DNA of 64,000 nucleotides from Ptiloglossa arizonensis (GCF_051014685.1 NW_027478712.1:186001-250000), one strand, 5' to 3'. Positions 14,101-27,950 are shown, counted from the stretch's first letter. Numbers and translations: made by a program. The notes: generated by a model from the letters alone, not told the origin.

Positions 14101-17100
14101 CTCTCAGATGCAACAGGAATTTCTCGAGTCCGTCAATCCGTTCGCGAGATATGGGAGTTTGAAGTTAAGGAATGGTTGAGAAACCATCAACATTTTCGCA
14201 AGTCTGATACTCGAAACCAATAACTGCAATGGCCTTGGGGAAAAGTACACACACCTTTGTAATCGGGCGAGTTCCTACTTTTAGATGCAACAGGAATTTC
14301 TCGAGTTCGTCAATCCGTTCGCGAGAAATGGGAGAATCAAGTTAAGGAATGCTTGAGAAACCATCAATTATTTTCGGTGGTCTGATACTCGAAACCAATA
14401 ACTGGAATGGCCTAGGGGAAAAGTGCACCCACCATTGTAATCGGGCGAGTTTCTGCTTTCAGATGCAACAGGAATTTCTCGAGTGCGTCGTTCCGTTCGC
14501 GAGATATGGAAGTTTGAAGTTAAGGAATGATTGAGAAACCATCAAAATTTTCGCAAGTCTGATACTCGAAACCAATAACTACAAAGGCCTTGGGGAAAAA
14601 TACTCGTACCGTTGTAATCGGGCGAGTTTCTGCTTTCAGATGCGATAGGAAATTCTCGAGTTCGTCAATCCGTTCGCGAGATATGGGAGTTTGAAGTTAA
14701 GGAATGGTTGAGAAACCATCACAATTTTCGCAATTCTGATACTCGAAACCAGTAACTACCATGGCCTAGGGCAAAAATACACATACCGTTGTAATCGGGC
14801 GAGTTTCTGCTTTCAGATGCAATAGGAAATTCTCGAGTTCGTCAATCCGTTCGCGAGATATGGAAGTTTGAAGTTAAGGAATGATTGAGAAACCATCAAA
14901 ATTTTCGCAAGTCTGATACACGAAACCAATAACTGGAATTTCCTAGGGGAAAAGTGCACACACCATTGTATTCGTGCGTGTTTCTACTTTCAGATGCAAC
15001 AGGAATTTCTCGAGTTCGTCATTCCGTTCGCGAGATATGGGAGTTTGAAGTTCAGGAATGGTTGAGAAACCATCAAAATTTTCGCAAGTCTGATAATCGA
15101 AACCAATAGCTGGAATGGCCTAGGGGAAAGTACACACACGCTTGTAATCGTGCGAGTTTCTGCTTTCAGATGCAACAGGAATTTCTCGAGTTCGTCAATC
15201 CGTTCGCGAGATATGGGAGTTTGAAGTTAAGGAATGGTTGAGGAACGATCAAAATTTTCGCAAGTCTGATACCCGAAATCAATGACTACAAAGGCCTAGG
15301 GGAAAAATACACATACCTTTGTAATCGGGCGAGTTTCCACTTTCAGATGCAACAGGAATTTCTCGAGTTCGTCAATCCGTTCACGAGATATGGGAGTTTG
15401 AAGTTAAGGAATGGTTGAGAAACCATCGAAATTTTCGCAATTCTGATGCTAGAAACGAATAACTGGAATGGCCTAGGGGAAAAGTACACACACCATTCTA
15501 ATCGGGCGAGTCTCTACTTTCAGATGCAACAGGAATTTCTCGAGTTCGTCAATCCGTTCGCGAGATATGGGAGTTTGAAGTTAAGGAATGGTCGGGAAAC
15601 CCTCAAAATTTTCGCAAGTCTGATACTCGAAACCAATTACTACTTAGGCCTAGGGGAAAAACACACATACCTTTGTAATCGGGCGAGTTTCCACTTTCAG
15701 ATGCAACAGGAATTTCTCGAGTTCGTCATTCCGTTCGCGAGATATGGGAGTTTGAAGTTCAGGAATGGTTGAGAAACCATCAAAATTTTCGCAAGTCTGA
15801 TAATCGAAACCAATAGCTGGAATGGCCTAGGGGAAAGTACACACACGCTTGTAATCGTGCGAGTTTCTGCTTTCAGATGCAACAGGAATTTCTCGAGTTC
15901 GTCAATCCGTTCGCGAGATATGGGAGTTTGAAATTAAGGAATGGTTGAGGAACCATCAATATTTTCGCAAGTCTGATTTTCGAAACCAATAACTACCAAG
16001 GCCTAGGGGAAAAATACACATACCTTTGTAATCGGGCCGGTTTCCGCTCTCAGATGCAACAGGAATTTCTCGAGTTCGTCAATCCGTTCGCGAGATATGG
16101 GAGTTTGAAGTTAAGGAATGGTTGAGAAACCATCAACATTTTCGCAAGTCTGATACTCGAAACCAATAACTGCAATGGCCTTGGGGAAAAGTACACACAC
16201 CTTTGTAATCGGGCGAGTTCCTACTTTTAGATGCAACAGGAATTTCTCGAGTTCGTCAATCCGTTCGCGAGAAATGGGAGAATCAAGTTAAGGAATGCTT
16301 GAGAAACCATCAATTATTTTCGGTGGTCTGATACTCGAAACCAATAACTACAAAGGCCTTGGGGAAAAATACACGTACCGTTGTAATCGGGCGAGTTTCT
16401 GCTTTCAGATGCAATAGGAAATTCTCGAGTTCGTCAATCCGTTCGCGAGATATGGGAGTTTGAAGTTAAGGAATGGTTGAGAAACCATCACAATTTTCGC
16501 AATTCTGATACTCGAAACCAGTAACTACCATGGCCTAGGGCAAAAATACACATACCGTTGTAATCGGGCGAGTTTCTGCTTTCAGATGCAATAGGAAATT
16601 CTCGAGTTCGTCAATCCGTTCGCGAGATATGGAAGTTTGAAGTTAAGGAATGATTGAGAAACCATCAAAATTTTCGCAAGTCTGATACACGAAACCAATA
16701 ACTGGAATTTCCTAGGGGAAAAGTGCACACACCATTGTATTCGTGCGAGTTTCTACTTTCAGATGCAACAGGAATTTCTCGAGTTCGTCATTCCGTTCGC
16801 GAGATATGGGAGTTTGAAGTTCAGGAATGGTTGAGAAACCATCAAAATTTTCGCAAGTCTGATAATCGAAACCAATAGCTGGAATGGCCTAGGGGAAAGT
16901 ACACACACGCTTGTAATCGTGCGAGTTTCTGCTTTCAGATGCAACAGGAATTTCTCGAGTTCGTCAATCCGTTCGCGAGATATGGGAGTTTGAAGTTAAG
17001 GAATGGTTGAGGAACGATCAAAATTTTCGCAAGTCTGATACCCGAAATCAATGACTACAAAGGCCTAGGGGAAAATGCACATACCTTTGTAATCGGGCGA

Positions 17101-18592
17101 GTTTCCACTTTCAGATGCAACAGGAATTTCTCGAGTTCGTCATTCCGTTCGCGAGATATGGGAGTTTGTAATTAAGGAATGGTTGAGAAACCATCGAAAT
17201 TTTCGCAAGTCTGATACTCGAAACCAATAACTACAAAGGCCTAGGGGAAAAATACACATACCTTTGTAATCGGGCGAGTTTCCAGTTTCAGATGCAACAG
17301 GAATTTCTCGAGTTCGTCAATCCGTTCACGAGATATGGGAGTTTGAAGTTAAGGAATGGTTGAGAAACCATCGAAATTTTCGCAATTCTGATGCTAGAAA
17401 CGAATAACTGGAATGGCCTAGGGGAAAAGTACACACACCATTCTAATCGGGCGAGTCTCTACTTTCAGATGCAACAGGAATTTCTCGAGTTCGTCAATCC
17501 GTTCACGAGATATGGGAGTTTGAAGTTAAGGAATGGTTGAGGAACGATCAAAATTTTCGCAAGTCTGATACTCGAAACCAATGACTACAAAGGCCTAGGG
17601 GAAAATGCACATACCTTTGTAATCGGGCGAGTTTCCACTTTCAGATGCAACAGGAATTTCTCGAGTTCGTCATTCCGTTCGCGAGATATGGGAGTTTGAA
17701 GTTAAAGAATGCTTGAGAAACCGTCAAAATTTTCGCTGGTCTGATACTCGAAACCAATAACTGGAATGACCTAGGGGAAAAGTACAAACACCATTGTAAT
17801 CGGGCGAGTTTCTACTTTCAGATGCAACAGGAATTTCTCGAGTTCGTTAATCCGTTCGCGAGATATGGGAGTTTGAATTTAAGGAATGGTTGAGGAACGA
17901 TCAAAATTTTCGCAAGTCTGATACTCGAAACCAATAACTACAACGGCCTAGGGGAAAATGCACATACCTTTGTAATCGGGCGAGTTTCCACTTTCAGATG
18001 CAACAGGAATTTCTCGAGTTCGTCATTCCGTTCGCGAGATATGGGAGTTTGTAATTAAGGAATGGTTGAGAAACCATCGAAATTTTCGCAAGTCTGATAC
18101 TCGAAACCAATAACTACAAAGGCCTAGGGGAAAAATACACATACCTTTGTAATCGGGCGAGTTTCCACTTTCAGATGCAACAGGAATTTCTCGAGTTCGT
18201 CAATCCGTTCACGAGATATGGGAGTTTGAAGTTAAGGAATGGTTGAGAAACCATCGAAATTTTCGCAATTCTGATGCTAGAAACGAATAACTGGAATGGC
18301 CTAGGGGAAAAGTACACACACCATTCTAATCGGGCGAGTCTCTACTTTCAGATGCAACAGGAATTTCTCGAGTTCGTCAATCCGTTCGCGAGATATGGGA
18401 GGTTGAAGTTAAGGAATGGTTGAGAAACCATCAACATTTTCGCAAGTCTGATACTCGAAACCAATAACTGCAATGGCCTTGGGGAAAAGTACACACACCT
18501 TTGTAATCGGGCGAGTTCCTACTTTTAGATGCAACAGGAATTTCTCGAGTTCGTCAATCCGTTCGCGAGAAATGGGAGAATCAAGTTAAGGA
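8158..18592. repeat. Higher-order repeat block, 11-13 monomers per unit
   Basis: The marker monomer with TTATTTTCGGTGG recurs with its local ATG at 8158, 10280, 12403, 14349, 16295 and 18593. The intervals are 2122, 2123, 1946, 1946 and 2298 bp, or 12, 12, 11, 11 and 13 monomers. Corresponding monomers in different units are almost identical (for example the shared variant GTGCACCCACC in the units at 8158, 10280, 12403 and 14349), while neighbouring monomers within a unit differ much more. This is the defining pattern of an HOR. The last about 500 bp of the first two units differ in monomer type although unit length is the same. The unit at 16295 lacks the marker monomer's usual following segment. 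Unequal exchange or gene conversion is the usual explanation. Confidence 0.9.
16585..16588. other. Empty paralogous target site for element A (example)
   Basis: The 70 bp before this GATG match the left flank of element A, and the following CAATAGGAAATTC...GATACACGAAACC matches its right flank. The site is one of several uninterrupted copies of the same HOR position. Confidence 0.82.
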
Positions 18593-21500
18593 ATGCTTGA
18601 GAAACCATCAATTATTTTCGGTGGTCTGATACTCGAAATCAATAACTGGAATGGCCTAGGGGAAAAGTGCACACACCATTGTAATCGTGCGAGTTTCTGC
18701 TTTCAGATGCAACAGGAATTTCTCGAGTGCGTCGTTCCGTTCGCGAGATATGGAAGTTTGAAGTTAAGGAATGATTGAGAAACCATCAAAATTTTCGCAA
18801 GTCTGATACTCGAAACCAATAACTACAAAGGCCTTGGGGAAAAATACTCGTACCGTTGTAATCGGGCGAGTTTCTGCTTTCAGATGCGATAGGAAATTCT
18901 CGAGTTCGTCAATCCGTTCGCGAGATATGGGAGTTTGAAGTTAAGGAATGGTTGAGAAACCATCACAATTTTCGCAATTCTGATACTCGAAACCAGTAAC
19001 TACCATGGCCTAGGGCAAAAATACACATACCGTTGTAATCGGGCGAGTTTCTGCTTTCAGATGCAATAGGAAATTCTCGAGTTCGTCAATCCGTTCGCGA
19101 GATATGGAAGTTTGAAGTTAAGGAATGATTGAGAAACCATCAAAATTTTCGCAAGTCTGATACACGAAACCAATAACTGGAATTTCCTAGGGGAAAAGTG
19201 CACACACCATTGTATTCGTGCGAGTTTCTACTTTCAGATGCAACAGGAATTTCTCGAGTTCGTCATTCCGTTCGCGAGATATGGGAGTTTGAAGTTCAGG
19301 AATGGTTGAGAAACCATCAAAATTTTCGCAAGTCTGATAATCGAAACCAATAGCTGGAATGGCCTAGGGGAAAGTACACACACGCTTGTAATCGTGCGAG
19401 TTTCTGCTTTCAGATGCAACAGGAATTTCTCGAGTTCGTCAATCCGTTCGCGAGATATGGGAGTTTGAAGTTAAGGAATGGTTGAGGAACGATCAAAATT
19501 TTCGCAAGTCTGATACCCGAAATCAATGACTACAAAGGCCTAGGGGAAAAATACACATACCTTTGTAATCGGGCGAGTTTCCACTTTCAGATGCAACAGG
19601 AATTTCTCGAGTTCGTCAATCCGTTCACGAGATATGGGAGTTTGAAGTTAAGGAATGGTTGAGAAACCATCGAAATTTTCGCAATTCTGATGCTAGAAAC
19701 GAATAACTGGAATGGCCTAGGGGAAAAGTACACACACCATTCTAATCGGGCGAGTCTCTACTTTCAGATGCAACAGGAATTTCTCGAGTTCGTCAATCCG
19801 TTCGCGAGATATGGGAGTTTGAAGTTAAGGAATGGTCGGGAAACCCTCAAAATTTTCGCAAGTCTGATACTCGAAACCAATTACTACTTAGGCCTAGGGG
19901 AAAAACACACATACCTTTGTAATCGGGCGAGTTTCCACTTTCAGATGCAACAGGAATTTCTCGAGTTCGTCATTCCGTTCGCGAGATATGGGAGTTTGAA
20001 GTTCAGGAATGGTTGAGAAACCATCAAAATTTTCGCAAGTCTGATAATCGAAACCAATAGCTGGAATGGCCTAGGGGAAAGTACACACACGCTTGTAATC
20101 GTGCGAGTTTCTGCTTTCAGATGCAACAGGAATTTCTCGAGTTCGTCAATCCGTTCGCGAGATATGGGAGTTTGAAGTTAAGGAATGGTTGAGGAACGAT
20201 CAAAATTTTCGCAAGTCTGATACTCGAAACCAATAACTACAACGGCCTAGGGGAAAATGCACATACCTTTGTATTCGGGCGAGTTTCCACTTCCAGATGC
20301 TACAGGAATTTCTCGAGTTCGTCATTCCGTTCGCGAGATATGGGAGTTTGTAATTAAGGAATGGTTGAGAAACCATCGAAATTTTCGCAAGTCTGATACT
20401 CGAAACCAATAACTACAAAGGCCTAGGGGAAAAATACACATACCTTTGTAATCGGGCGAGTTTCCACTTTCAGATGCAACAGGAATTTCTCGAGTTCGTC
20501 ATTCCGTTCGCGAGATATGGGAGTTTGAAGTTCAGGAATGGTTGAGAAACCATCAAAATATTCGCAAGTCTGATAATCGGAACCATAGCTGGAATGGCCT
20601 AGGGGAAAAGTACACACACGCTTGTAATCGTGCGAGCTTCTGCTTTCAGATGCAACAGGAATTTCTCGAGTTCGTCAATCCGTTCGCGAGATATGGGAGT
20701 TTGAAGTTAAGGAATGCTTGAGAAACCATCAAAATTTTTGCAAGTCTGATCCTCGAAAACAATAACTACAAAGGCCTTGGGGAAAAATACACGTACCGTT
20801 GTAATCGGGCGAGTTTCTGCTTTCAGATGCAATACGAAGTTCTCGAGTTCGTCAATCCGTTCGCGAAATATGGGAGTTTGAAGTTAAGGAATGGTTGAGA
20901 AACCATCACAATTTTCGCAATTCTGATACTCGAAACCAGTAACTACCATGGCCTAGGGCAAAAATACACATACCGTTGTAATCGGGCGAGTTTCTGCTTT
21001 CAGATGCAATAGGAAATTCTCGAGTTCGTCAATCCGTTCGCGAGGTATGGAAGTTTGAAGTTAAGGAATGATTGAGAAACCATCAAAATTTTCGCAAGTC
21101 TGATACACGAAACCAATAACTGGAATTTCCTAGGGGAAAAGTGCACACACCATTGTATTCGTGCGAGTTTCTACTTTCAGATGCAACAGGAATTTCTCGA
21201 GTTCGTCATTCCGTTCGCGAGATATGGGAGTTTGAAGTTCAGGAATGGTTGAGAAACCATCAAAATATTCGCAAGTCTGATAATCGGAACCATAGCTGGA
21301 ATGGCCTAGGGGAAAAGTACACACACGCTTGTAATCGTGCGAGTTTCTGCTTTCAGATGCAACAGGAATTTCTCGAGTTCGTCAATCCGTTCGCGAGATA
21401 TGGGAGTTTGAAGTTAAGGAATGCTTGAGAAACCATCAAAATTTTTGCAAGTCTGATCCTCGAAACCAATAACTACAGAGGCTTAGGGGAAAAATTTACA

Positions 21501-24319
21501 TACCTTTGTAATCGGGCGAGTTTCCACTTTCAGATGCAACAGGAATTTCTCGAGTTCGTCATTCCGTTCGCGAGACATGGGAGTTTGAAGTTGAGGAATG
21601 GTTGAGAAACCATCAAAATTTTCGCAAGTCTGATACTCGAAACCAATAACTACAAAGGCCTAGGGGAAAAATGCACATACCTTTGTAATCGGCCGAGTTT
21701 CCACTTTCAGATGCAGCAGGAATTTCTCGAGTTCGTCATTCCGTTCGCGAGATATGGGAGTTTGAAGTTAAGGAATGCTTGAGAAAGCATCAAAATTTTC
21801 GCTGGTCTGATACTCGAAACCAATAACTGGAATGACCTAGGGGAAAAGTGCACACACCATTGTAATCTGGCGAGTTTCTGCTTTCAGATGCAACAGGAAT
21901 TTCTCGAGTTCGTCAATCCGTTCGCGAGATATGGAAGTTTGAAGTTAAGGAATGATTGAGAAACCATCAAAATTTTCGCAAGTCTGATACACGAAACCAA
22001 TAACTGGAATTTCCTAGGGGAAAAGTGCACACACCATTGTATTCGTGCGAGTTTCTACTTTCAGATGCAACAGGAATTTCTCGAGTTCGTCATTCCGTTC
22101 GCGAGATATGGGAGTTTGAAGTTCAGGAATGGTTTAGAAACCATCAAAATTTTCGCAAGTCTGATAATCGAAACCAATAGCTGGAATGGCCTAGGGGAAA
22201 GTATACACACGCTTGTAATCGTGCGAGTTTCTGCTTTCAGATGCAACAGGAATTTCTCGAGTTCGTCAATCCGTTCGCGAGATATGGGAGTTTGAAGTTA
22301 AGGAATGGTTGAGGAACGATCAAAATTTTCGCAAGTCTGATACCCGAAATCAATGACTACAAAGGCCTATGGGAAAATGCACATACCTTTGTAATCGGGC
22401 GAGTTTCCACTTTCAGATGCAACAGGAATTTCTCGAGTTCGTCATTCCGTTCGCGAGATATGGGAGTTTGAAGTTAAGGAATGCTTGAGAAACCATCAAA
22501 ATTTTCGCTGGTCTGATACTCGAAACCAATAACTGGAATGACCTAGGGAAAAGTACACACACCATTGTAATCGGGCGAGTTTCTACTTTCACATGCAACA
22601 GGAATTTCTCGAGTTCGTCAATCCGTTCGCGAGATATGTAAGTGTGAAGTTAAGGAATGGTTGAGAAACCATCAAAATTTTCGAAAGTCTGATACTCGAA
22701 AGCAATAACTACAAAGGCCTAGCGGAAAAATGCACATACCTTTGTAATCGGGCGAGTTTCCACTTTCAGATGCAACAGGAATTTCTCGAGTTCGTCAATC
22801 CGTTCGCGAGATATGGGAGTTTGAAGTTAAGGAATGGTTGAGAAACCCTCAAAATTTTCGCAAGTCTGATACTCGAAACCAGTAACTACCATGGCCTAGG
22901 GCAAAAATACACATACCGTTGTAATCGGGCGAGTTTCTGCTTTCAGATGCAATAGGAAATTCTCGAGTTCGTCAATCCGTTCGCGAGATATGGAAGTTTG
23001 AAGTTAAGGAATGATTGAGAAACCATCAAAATTTTCGCAAGTCTGATACACGAAACGAATAACTGGAATTTCCTAGGGGAAAAGTGCACACACCATTGTA
23101 TTCGTGCGAGTTTCTACTTTCAGATGCAACAGGAATTTCTCGAGTTCGTCATTCCGTTCGCGAGATATGGGAGTTTGAAGTTCAGGAATGGTTTAGAAAC
23201 CATCAAAATTTTCGCAAGTCTGATAATCGAAACCAATAGCTGGAATGGCCTAGGGGAAAGTATACACACGCTTGTAATCGTGCGAGTTTCTGCTTTCAGA
23301 TGCAACAGGAATTTCTCGAGTTCGTCAATCCGTTCGCGAGATATGGGAGTTTGAAGTTAAGGAATGGTTGAGGAACGATCAAAATTTTCGCAAGTCTGAT
23401 ACCCGAAATCAATGACTACAAAGGCCTATGGGAAAATGCACATACCTTTGTAATCGGGCGAGTTTCCACTTTCAGATGCAACAGGAATTTCTCGAGTTCG
23501 TCATTCCGTTCGCGAGATATGGGAGTTTGTAATTAAGGAATGGTTGAGAAACCATCGAAATTTTCGCAAGTCTGATACTCGAAACCAATAACTACAAAGG
23601 CCTAGGGGAAAAATACACATACCTTTGTAATCGGGCGAGTTTCCACTTTCAGATGCAACAGGAATTTCTCGAGTTCGTCAATCCGTTCACGAGATATGGG
23701 AGTTTGAAGTTAAGGAATGGTTGAGAAACCATCGAAATTTTCGCAATTCTGATGCTAGAAACGAATAACTGGAATGGCCTAGGGGAAAAGTACACACACC
23801 ATTCTAATCGGGCGAGTCTCTACTTTCAGATGCAACAGGAATTTCTCGAGTTCGTCAATCCGTTCGCGAGATATGGGAGTTTGAAGTTAAGGAATGGTCG
23901 GGAAACCCTCAAAATTTTCGCAAGTCTGATACTCGAAACCAATTACTACTTAGGCCTAGGGGAAAAACACACATACCTTTGTAATCGGGCGAGTTTCCAC
24001 TTTCAGATGCAACAGGAATTTCTCGAGTTCGTCATTCCGTTCGCGAGATATGGGAGTTTGAAGTTCAGGAATGGTTGAGAAACCATCAAAATTTTCGCAA
24101 GTCTGATACTCGAAACCAATAACTACAAAGGCCTAGGGGAAAAATACACATACCTTTGTAATCGGGCGAGTCTCTACTTTCAGATGCAACAGGAATTTCT
24201 CGAGTTCGTCAATCCGTTCGCGAGATATGGGAGTTTGAAGTTAAGGAATGGTTGAGAATCCATCAACATTTTCGCAAGTCTGATACTCGAAACCAATAAC
24301 TGGAATGGCCTAGGGGAAA

Positions 24320-24335
24320 GTGTGTACCACACACC
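24320..24335. repeat. Small inverted duplication in one monomer
   Basis: Where other monomers read GTACACACACC, this one reads GTGTGTAC followed by CACACACC. The first 8 bases are the reverse complement of GTACACAC, so a short stretch has been copied in inverted orientation. Template switching during replication or repair would produce this. Confidence 0.7.
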
Positions 24336-27300
24336 ATTGTAATCGGGCATGTTTCTACTTTCAGATCCAACTGGAATTTCTCGAGTTCGTCAATCCGTTC
24401 GCGAGAAATGGGAGAATCAAGTTATGGAATGCTTGAGAAACCATCAATTATTTTCGGTGGTCTGATACTCGAAACCAATAACTGGAATGGCCTAGGGGAA
24501 AAGTGCACACACCATTGTAATCGGGCGAGTTTCTGCTTTCAGATGCAACAGGAATTTCTCGAGTGCGTCATTCCGTTCGCGAGATATGGGAGTTTGAAGT
24601 TCAGGAAGGGTTGAGAAACCATCAAAATATTCGCAAGTCTGATAATCGGAACCATAGCTGGAATGGCCTAGGGGAAAAGTACACACAAGCTTGTAATCGT
24701 GCGAGCTTCTGCTTTCAGATGCAACAGGAATTTCTCGAGTTCGTCAATCCGTTCGCGAGATATGGGAGTTTGAAGTTAAGGAATGCTTGAGAAACCATCA
24801 AAATTTTTGCAAGTCTGATCCTCGAAAACAATAACTACAAAGGCCTTGGGGAAAAATACACGTACCGTTGTAATCGGGCGAGTTTCTGCTTTCAGATGCA
24901 ATACGAAGTTCTCGAGTTCGTCAATCCGTTCGCGAAATATGGGAGTTTGAAGTTAAGGAATGGTTGAGAAACCATCCCAATTTTCGCAATTCTGATACTC
25001 GAAACCAGTAACTACCATGGCCTAGGGCAAAAATACACATACCGTTGTAATCGGGCGAGTTTCTGCTTTCAGATGCAATAGGAAATTCTCGAGTTCGTCA
25101 ATCCGTTCGCGAGGTATGGAAGTTTGAAGTTAAGGAATGATTGAGAAACCATCAAAATTTTCGCAAGTCTGATACACGAAACCAATAACTGGAATTTCCT
25201 AGGGGAAAAGTGCACACACCATTGTATTCGTGCGAGTTTCTACTTTCAGATGCAACAGGAATTTCTCGAGTTCGTCATTCCGTTCGCGAGATATGGGAGT
25301 TTGAAGTTCAGGAATGGTTGAGAAACCATCAAAATATTCGCAAGTCTGATAATCGGAACCATTGCTGGAATGGCCTAGGGGAAAAGTACACACACGCTTG
25401 TAATCGTGCGAGTTTCTGCTTTCAGATGCAACAGGAATTTCTCGAGTTCGTCAATCCGTTCGCGAGATATGGGAGTTTGAAGTTAAGGAATGCTTGAGAA
25501 ACCATCAAAATTTTTGCAAGTCTGATCCTCGAAACCAATAACTACAGAGGCTTAGGGGAAAAATTTACATACCTTTGTAATCGGGCGAGTTTCCACTTTC
25601 AGATGCAACAGGAATTTCTCGAGTTCGTCATTCCGTTCGCGAGACATGGGAGTTTGAAGTTGAGGAATGGTTGAGAAACCATCAAAATTTTCGCAAGTCT
25701 GATACTCGAAACCAATAACTACAAAGGCCTAGGGGAAAAATGCACATACCTTTGTAATCGGGCGAGTTTCCACTTTCAGATGCAACAGGAATTTCTCGAG
25801 TTCGTCAATCCGTTCGCGAGATATGGGAGTTTGAAGTTAAGGAATGCTTGAGAAACCATCAAAATTTTCGCTGGTCTGATACTCGAAACCAATAACTGGA
25901 ATGACCTAGGGAAAAGTACACACACCATTGTAATCGGGCGAGTTTCTACTTTCACATGCAACAGGAATTTCTCGAGTTCGTCAATCCGTTCGCGAGATAT
26001 GTAAGTGTGAAGTTAAGGAATGGTTGAGAAACCATCAAAATTTTCGAAAGTCTGATACTCGAAAGCAATAACTACAAAGGCCTAGGGGAAAAATGCACAT
26101 ACCTTTGTAATCGGGCGAGTTTCCACTTTCAGATGCAACAGGAATTTCTCGAGTTCGTCAATCCGTTCGCGAGATATGGGAGTTTGAAGTTAAGGAATGG
26201 TTGAGAAACCCTCAAAATTTTCGCAAGTCTGATACTCGAAACCAATAACTACAAAGGCCTAGGGGAAAAATACACATACCGTTGTAATCGGGCGAGTTTC
26301 TACTTTCACATGCAACAGGAATTTCTCGAGTTCGTCATTCCGTTCGCGAGATATGGGAGTTTGAAGTTAAGGAATGCTTGAGAAACCATCAAAATTTTCG
26401 AAAGTCTGATACTCCAAACCAATAACTACAAAGGCCTAGGGGAAAAATGCACATACGCTTGTAATCGGGCGAGTTTCCACTTTCAGATGCAACAGGAATT
26501 TCTCGAGTTCGTCATTCCGTTCGCGAGATATGGGAGTTTGAAGTTAAGGAATGCTTGAGAAACCATCAAAATTTTCGCTGGTCTGATACTCGAAACCAAT
26601 AACTGGAATGACCTAGGGAAAAGTACACACACCATTGTAATCGGGCGAGTTTCTACTTTCAGATGCAACAGGAATTTCTCGAGTTCGTCAATCCGTTCGC
26701 GAGATATGGGAGTTTGAATTTAAGGAATGGTTGAGGAACGATCAAAATTTTCGCAAGTCTGATACTCGAAACCAATAACTACAAAGGCCTAGGGGAAAAT
26801 GCACATACCTTTGTAATCGGGCGAGCTTCCACTTTCAGATGCAACAGGAATTTCTCGAGTTCGTCATTCCGTTCGCGAGATATGGGAGTTTGAAGTTAAG
26901 GAATGGTTGAGAATCCATCAACATTTTCGCAAGTCTGATACTCGAAACCAATAACTGGAATGGCCTAGGGGAAAGGTACACACACCATTGTAATCGGGCA
27001 TGTTTCTAGTTTCAGATCCAACTGGAATTTCTCGAGTTCGTCAATCCGTTCTCGAGAAATGGGAGAATCAAGTTAAGGAATGCTTGAGAAACCATCAATT
27101 ATTTTCGGTGGTCTGATACTCGAAACCAATAACTGGAATGGCCTAGGGGAAAAGTGCACACACCATTGTAATCGGGCGAGTTTCTGCTTTCAGATGACAC
27201 AGGAATTTCTCGAGTGCGTCGTTCCGTTCGCGAGATATGGAAGTTTGAAGTTAAGGAATGATTGAGAAACCATCAAAATTTTCGCAAGTCTGATACTCGA

Positions 27301-27546
27301 AACCAATAACTACAAAGGCCTTGGGGAAAAATACACGTACCGTTGTAATCGGGCGAGTTTCTGCTTTCAGATGCAATAGGAAATTCTCGAGTTCGTCAAT
27401 CCGTTCGCGAGATATGGGAGTTTGAACTTAAGGAATGGTTGAGAAACCATCACAATTTTCGCAATTCTGATACTCGAAACCAGTAACTACCATGGCCTAG
27501 GGCAAAAATACACATACCGTTGTAATCGGGCGAGTTTCTGCTTTCA

Positions 27547-27550
27547 GATG
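27547..27550. repeat. Target-site duplication of element A, left (GATG)
   Basis: GATG precedes the 5' LTR and is repeated at 31450-31453. Removing the element and one GATG restores a normal monomer (CTTTCAGATGCAATAGG). Confidence 0.93.
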
Positions 27551-27874
27551 TGTAGTATCGGAGTTTCGGCGTCCGCTTAGGCTTGCTTCGAGCGTAGGCC
27601 TAAACAAGATAACGTGCGCGGTTGGACTCGAGTTGAAGTAAACATTTAGCGCCGATCGGCTCGCTAGCTTTCCTGGAAGGCACGAGTATCCTTTACAAAG
27701 GGTCTTGTGCGACGACCGAGCGTGAGAATGCATGGGGATGAAAGGAAATACATGTGGTTCGGAGAAAGTGAAGAGTGTTTAGAAAAGACGGGTGATTGGG
27801 ATGGCCGAGCGTGGCCGAATGTCTGAAGTGAGAGAGACTGAGGATTGGAATGAAAGAGAATGAATGGGAATGAC

Positions 27875-27880
27875 TATATA
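27875..27880 (+). promoter_or_regulatory. TATA-like box in element A LTR
   Basis: TATATA followed by a GC-rich GAGCGCGAG stretch lies near the middle of the LTR, where a U3 promoter is expected. An identical copy is at 31109-31114. The call rests on motif and position only. Confidence 0.45.
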
Positions 27881-27900
27881 GAGCGCGAGAAGAACGTAGG

Positions 27901-27950
27901 GACACAGTATGACGCAGTATGATACAGTATGATATAGTATGACAAAGTAT
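27901..27950. repeat. Five 10-bp tandem repeats in element A LTR
   Basis: Units GACACAGTAT, GACGCAGTAT, GATACAGTAT, GATATAGTAT and GACAAAGTAT share GA..(C/T/A)AGTAT at an exact 10-bp period, about one helical turn. They begin about 20 bp after the TATA-like box. The 3' LTR copy is at 31135-31184. Confidence 0.9.

Larger units (their letters stand above)
1..27550. repeat. Satellite array, left block (~177-bp monomer)
   Basis: Uninterrupted head-to-tail monomers. Successive copies of the anchor GATGCAACAGGAATTTC have their ATG at 141, 318, 494, 671, 848, 1025 and 1202, giving spacings of 176-177 bp. All monomers point the same way. Each carries recognisable landmarks in order: GATGCAACAGG, CTCGAG, TTCGTCAATCCG, TTCGCGAGATATGGG, AAGGAATGGTTGAGAAACC, TCGCAAGTCTGATACTCG, AACCAATAACT, GGCCTAGGGG, and TTGTAATCGGGCGAGTTT. 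The block holds about 156 monomers. The period is close to nucleosome-repeat length. I see no coding gene in it; short ORFs on both strands are translations of the repeat. Confidence 0.98.
18593..27550. repeat. Satellite, partial HOR copy plus block duplications
   Basis: The first about 1.5 kb continues the 12-mer order. After that, larger blocks repeat: about 20500-21770 recurs at about 24570-25840 (offset 4069 bp, 23 monomers); about 21900-22460 recurs at about 22960-23520 (offset 1059 bp, 6 monomers); and about 22410-22860 recurs at about 25776-26220 (offset 3363 bp, 19 monomers), tracked by the rare variant GATATGTAAGTGTGAAG. The marker monomer recurs at 24429 and 27080. Confidence 0.85.

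Noticed and set aside
1..27550. CRISPR array (regular repeats)
   Set aside because: Repeats are 177 bp, contiguous, with no unique spacers, and lie in a eukaryotic context with LTR retrotransposons.
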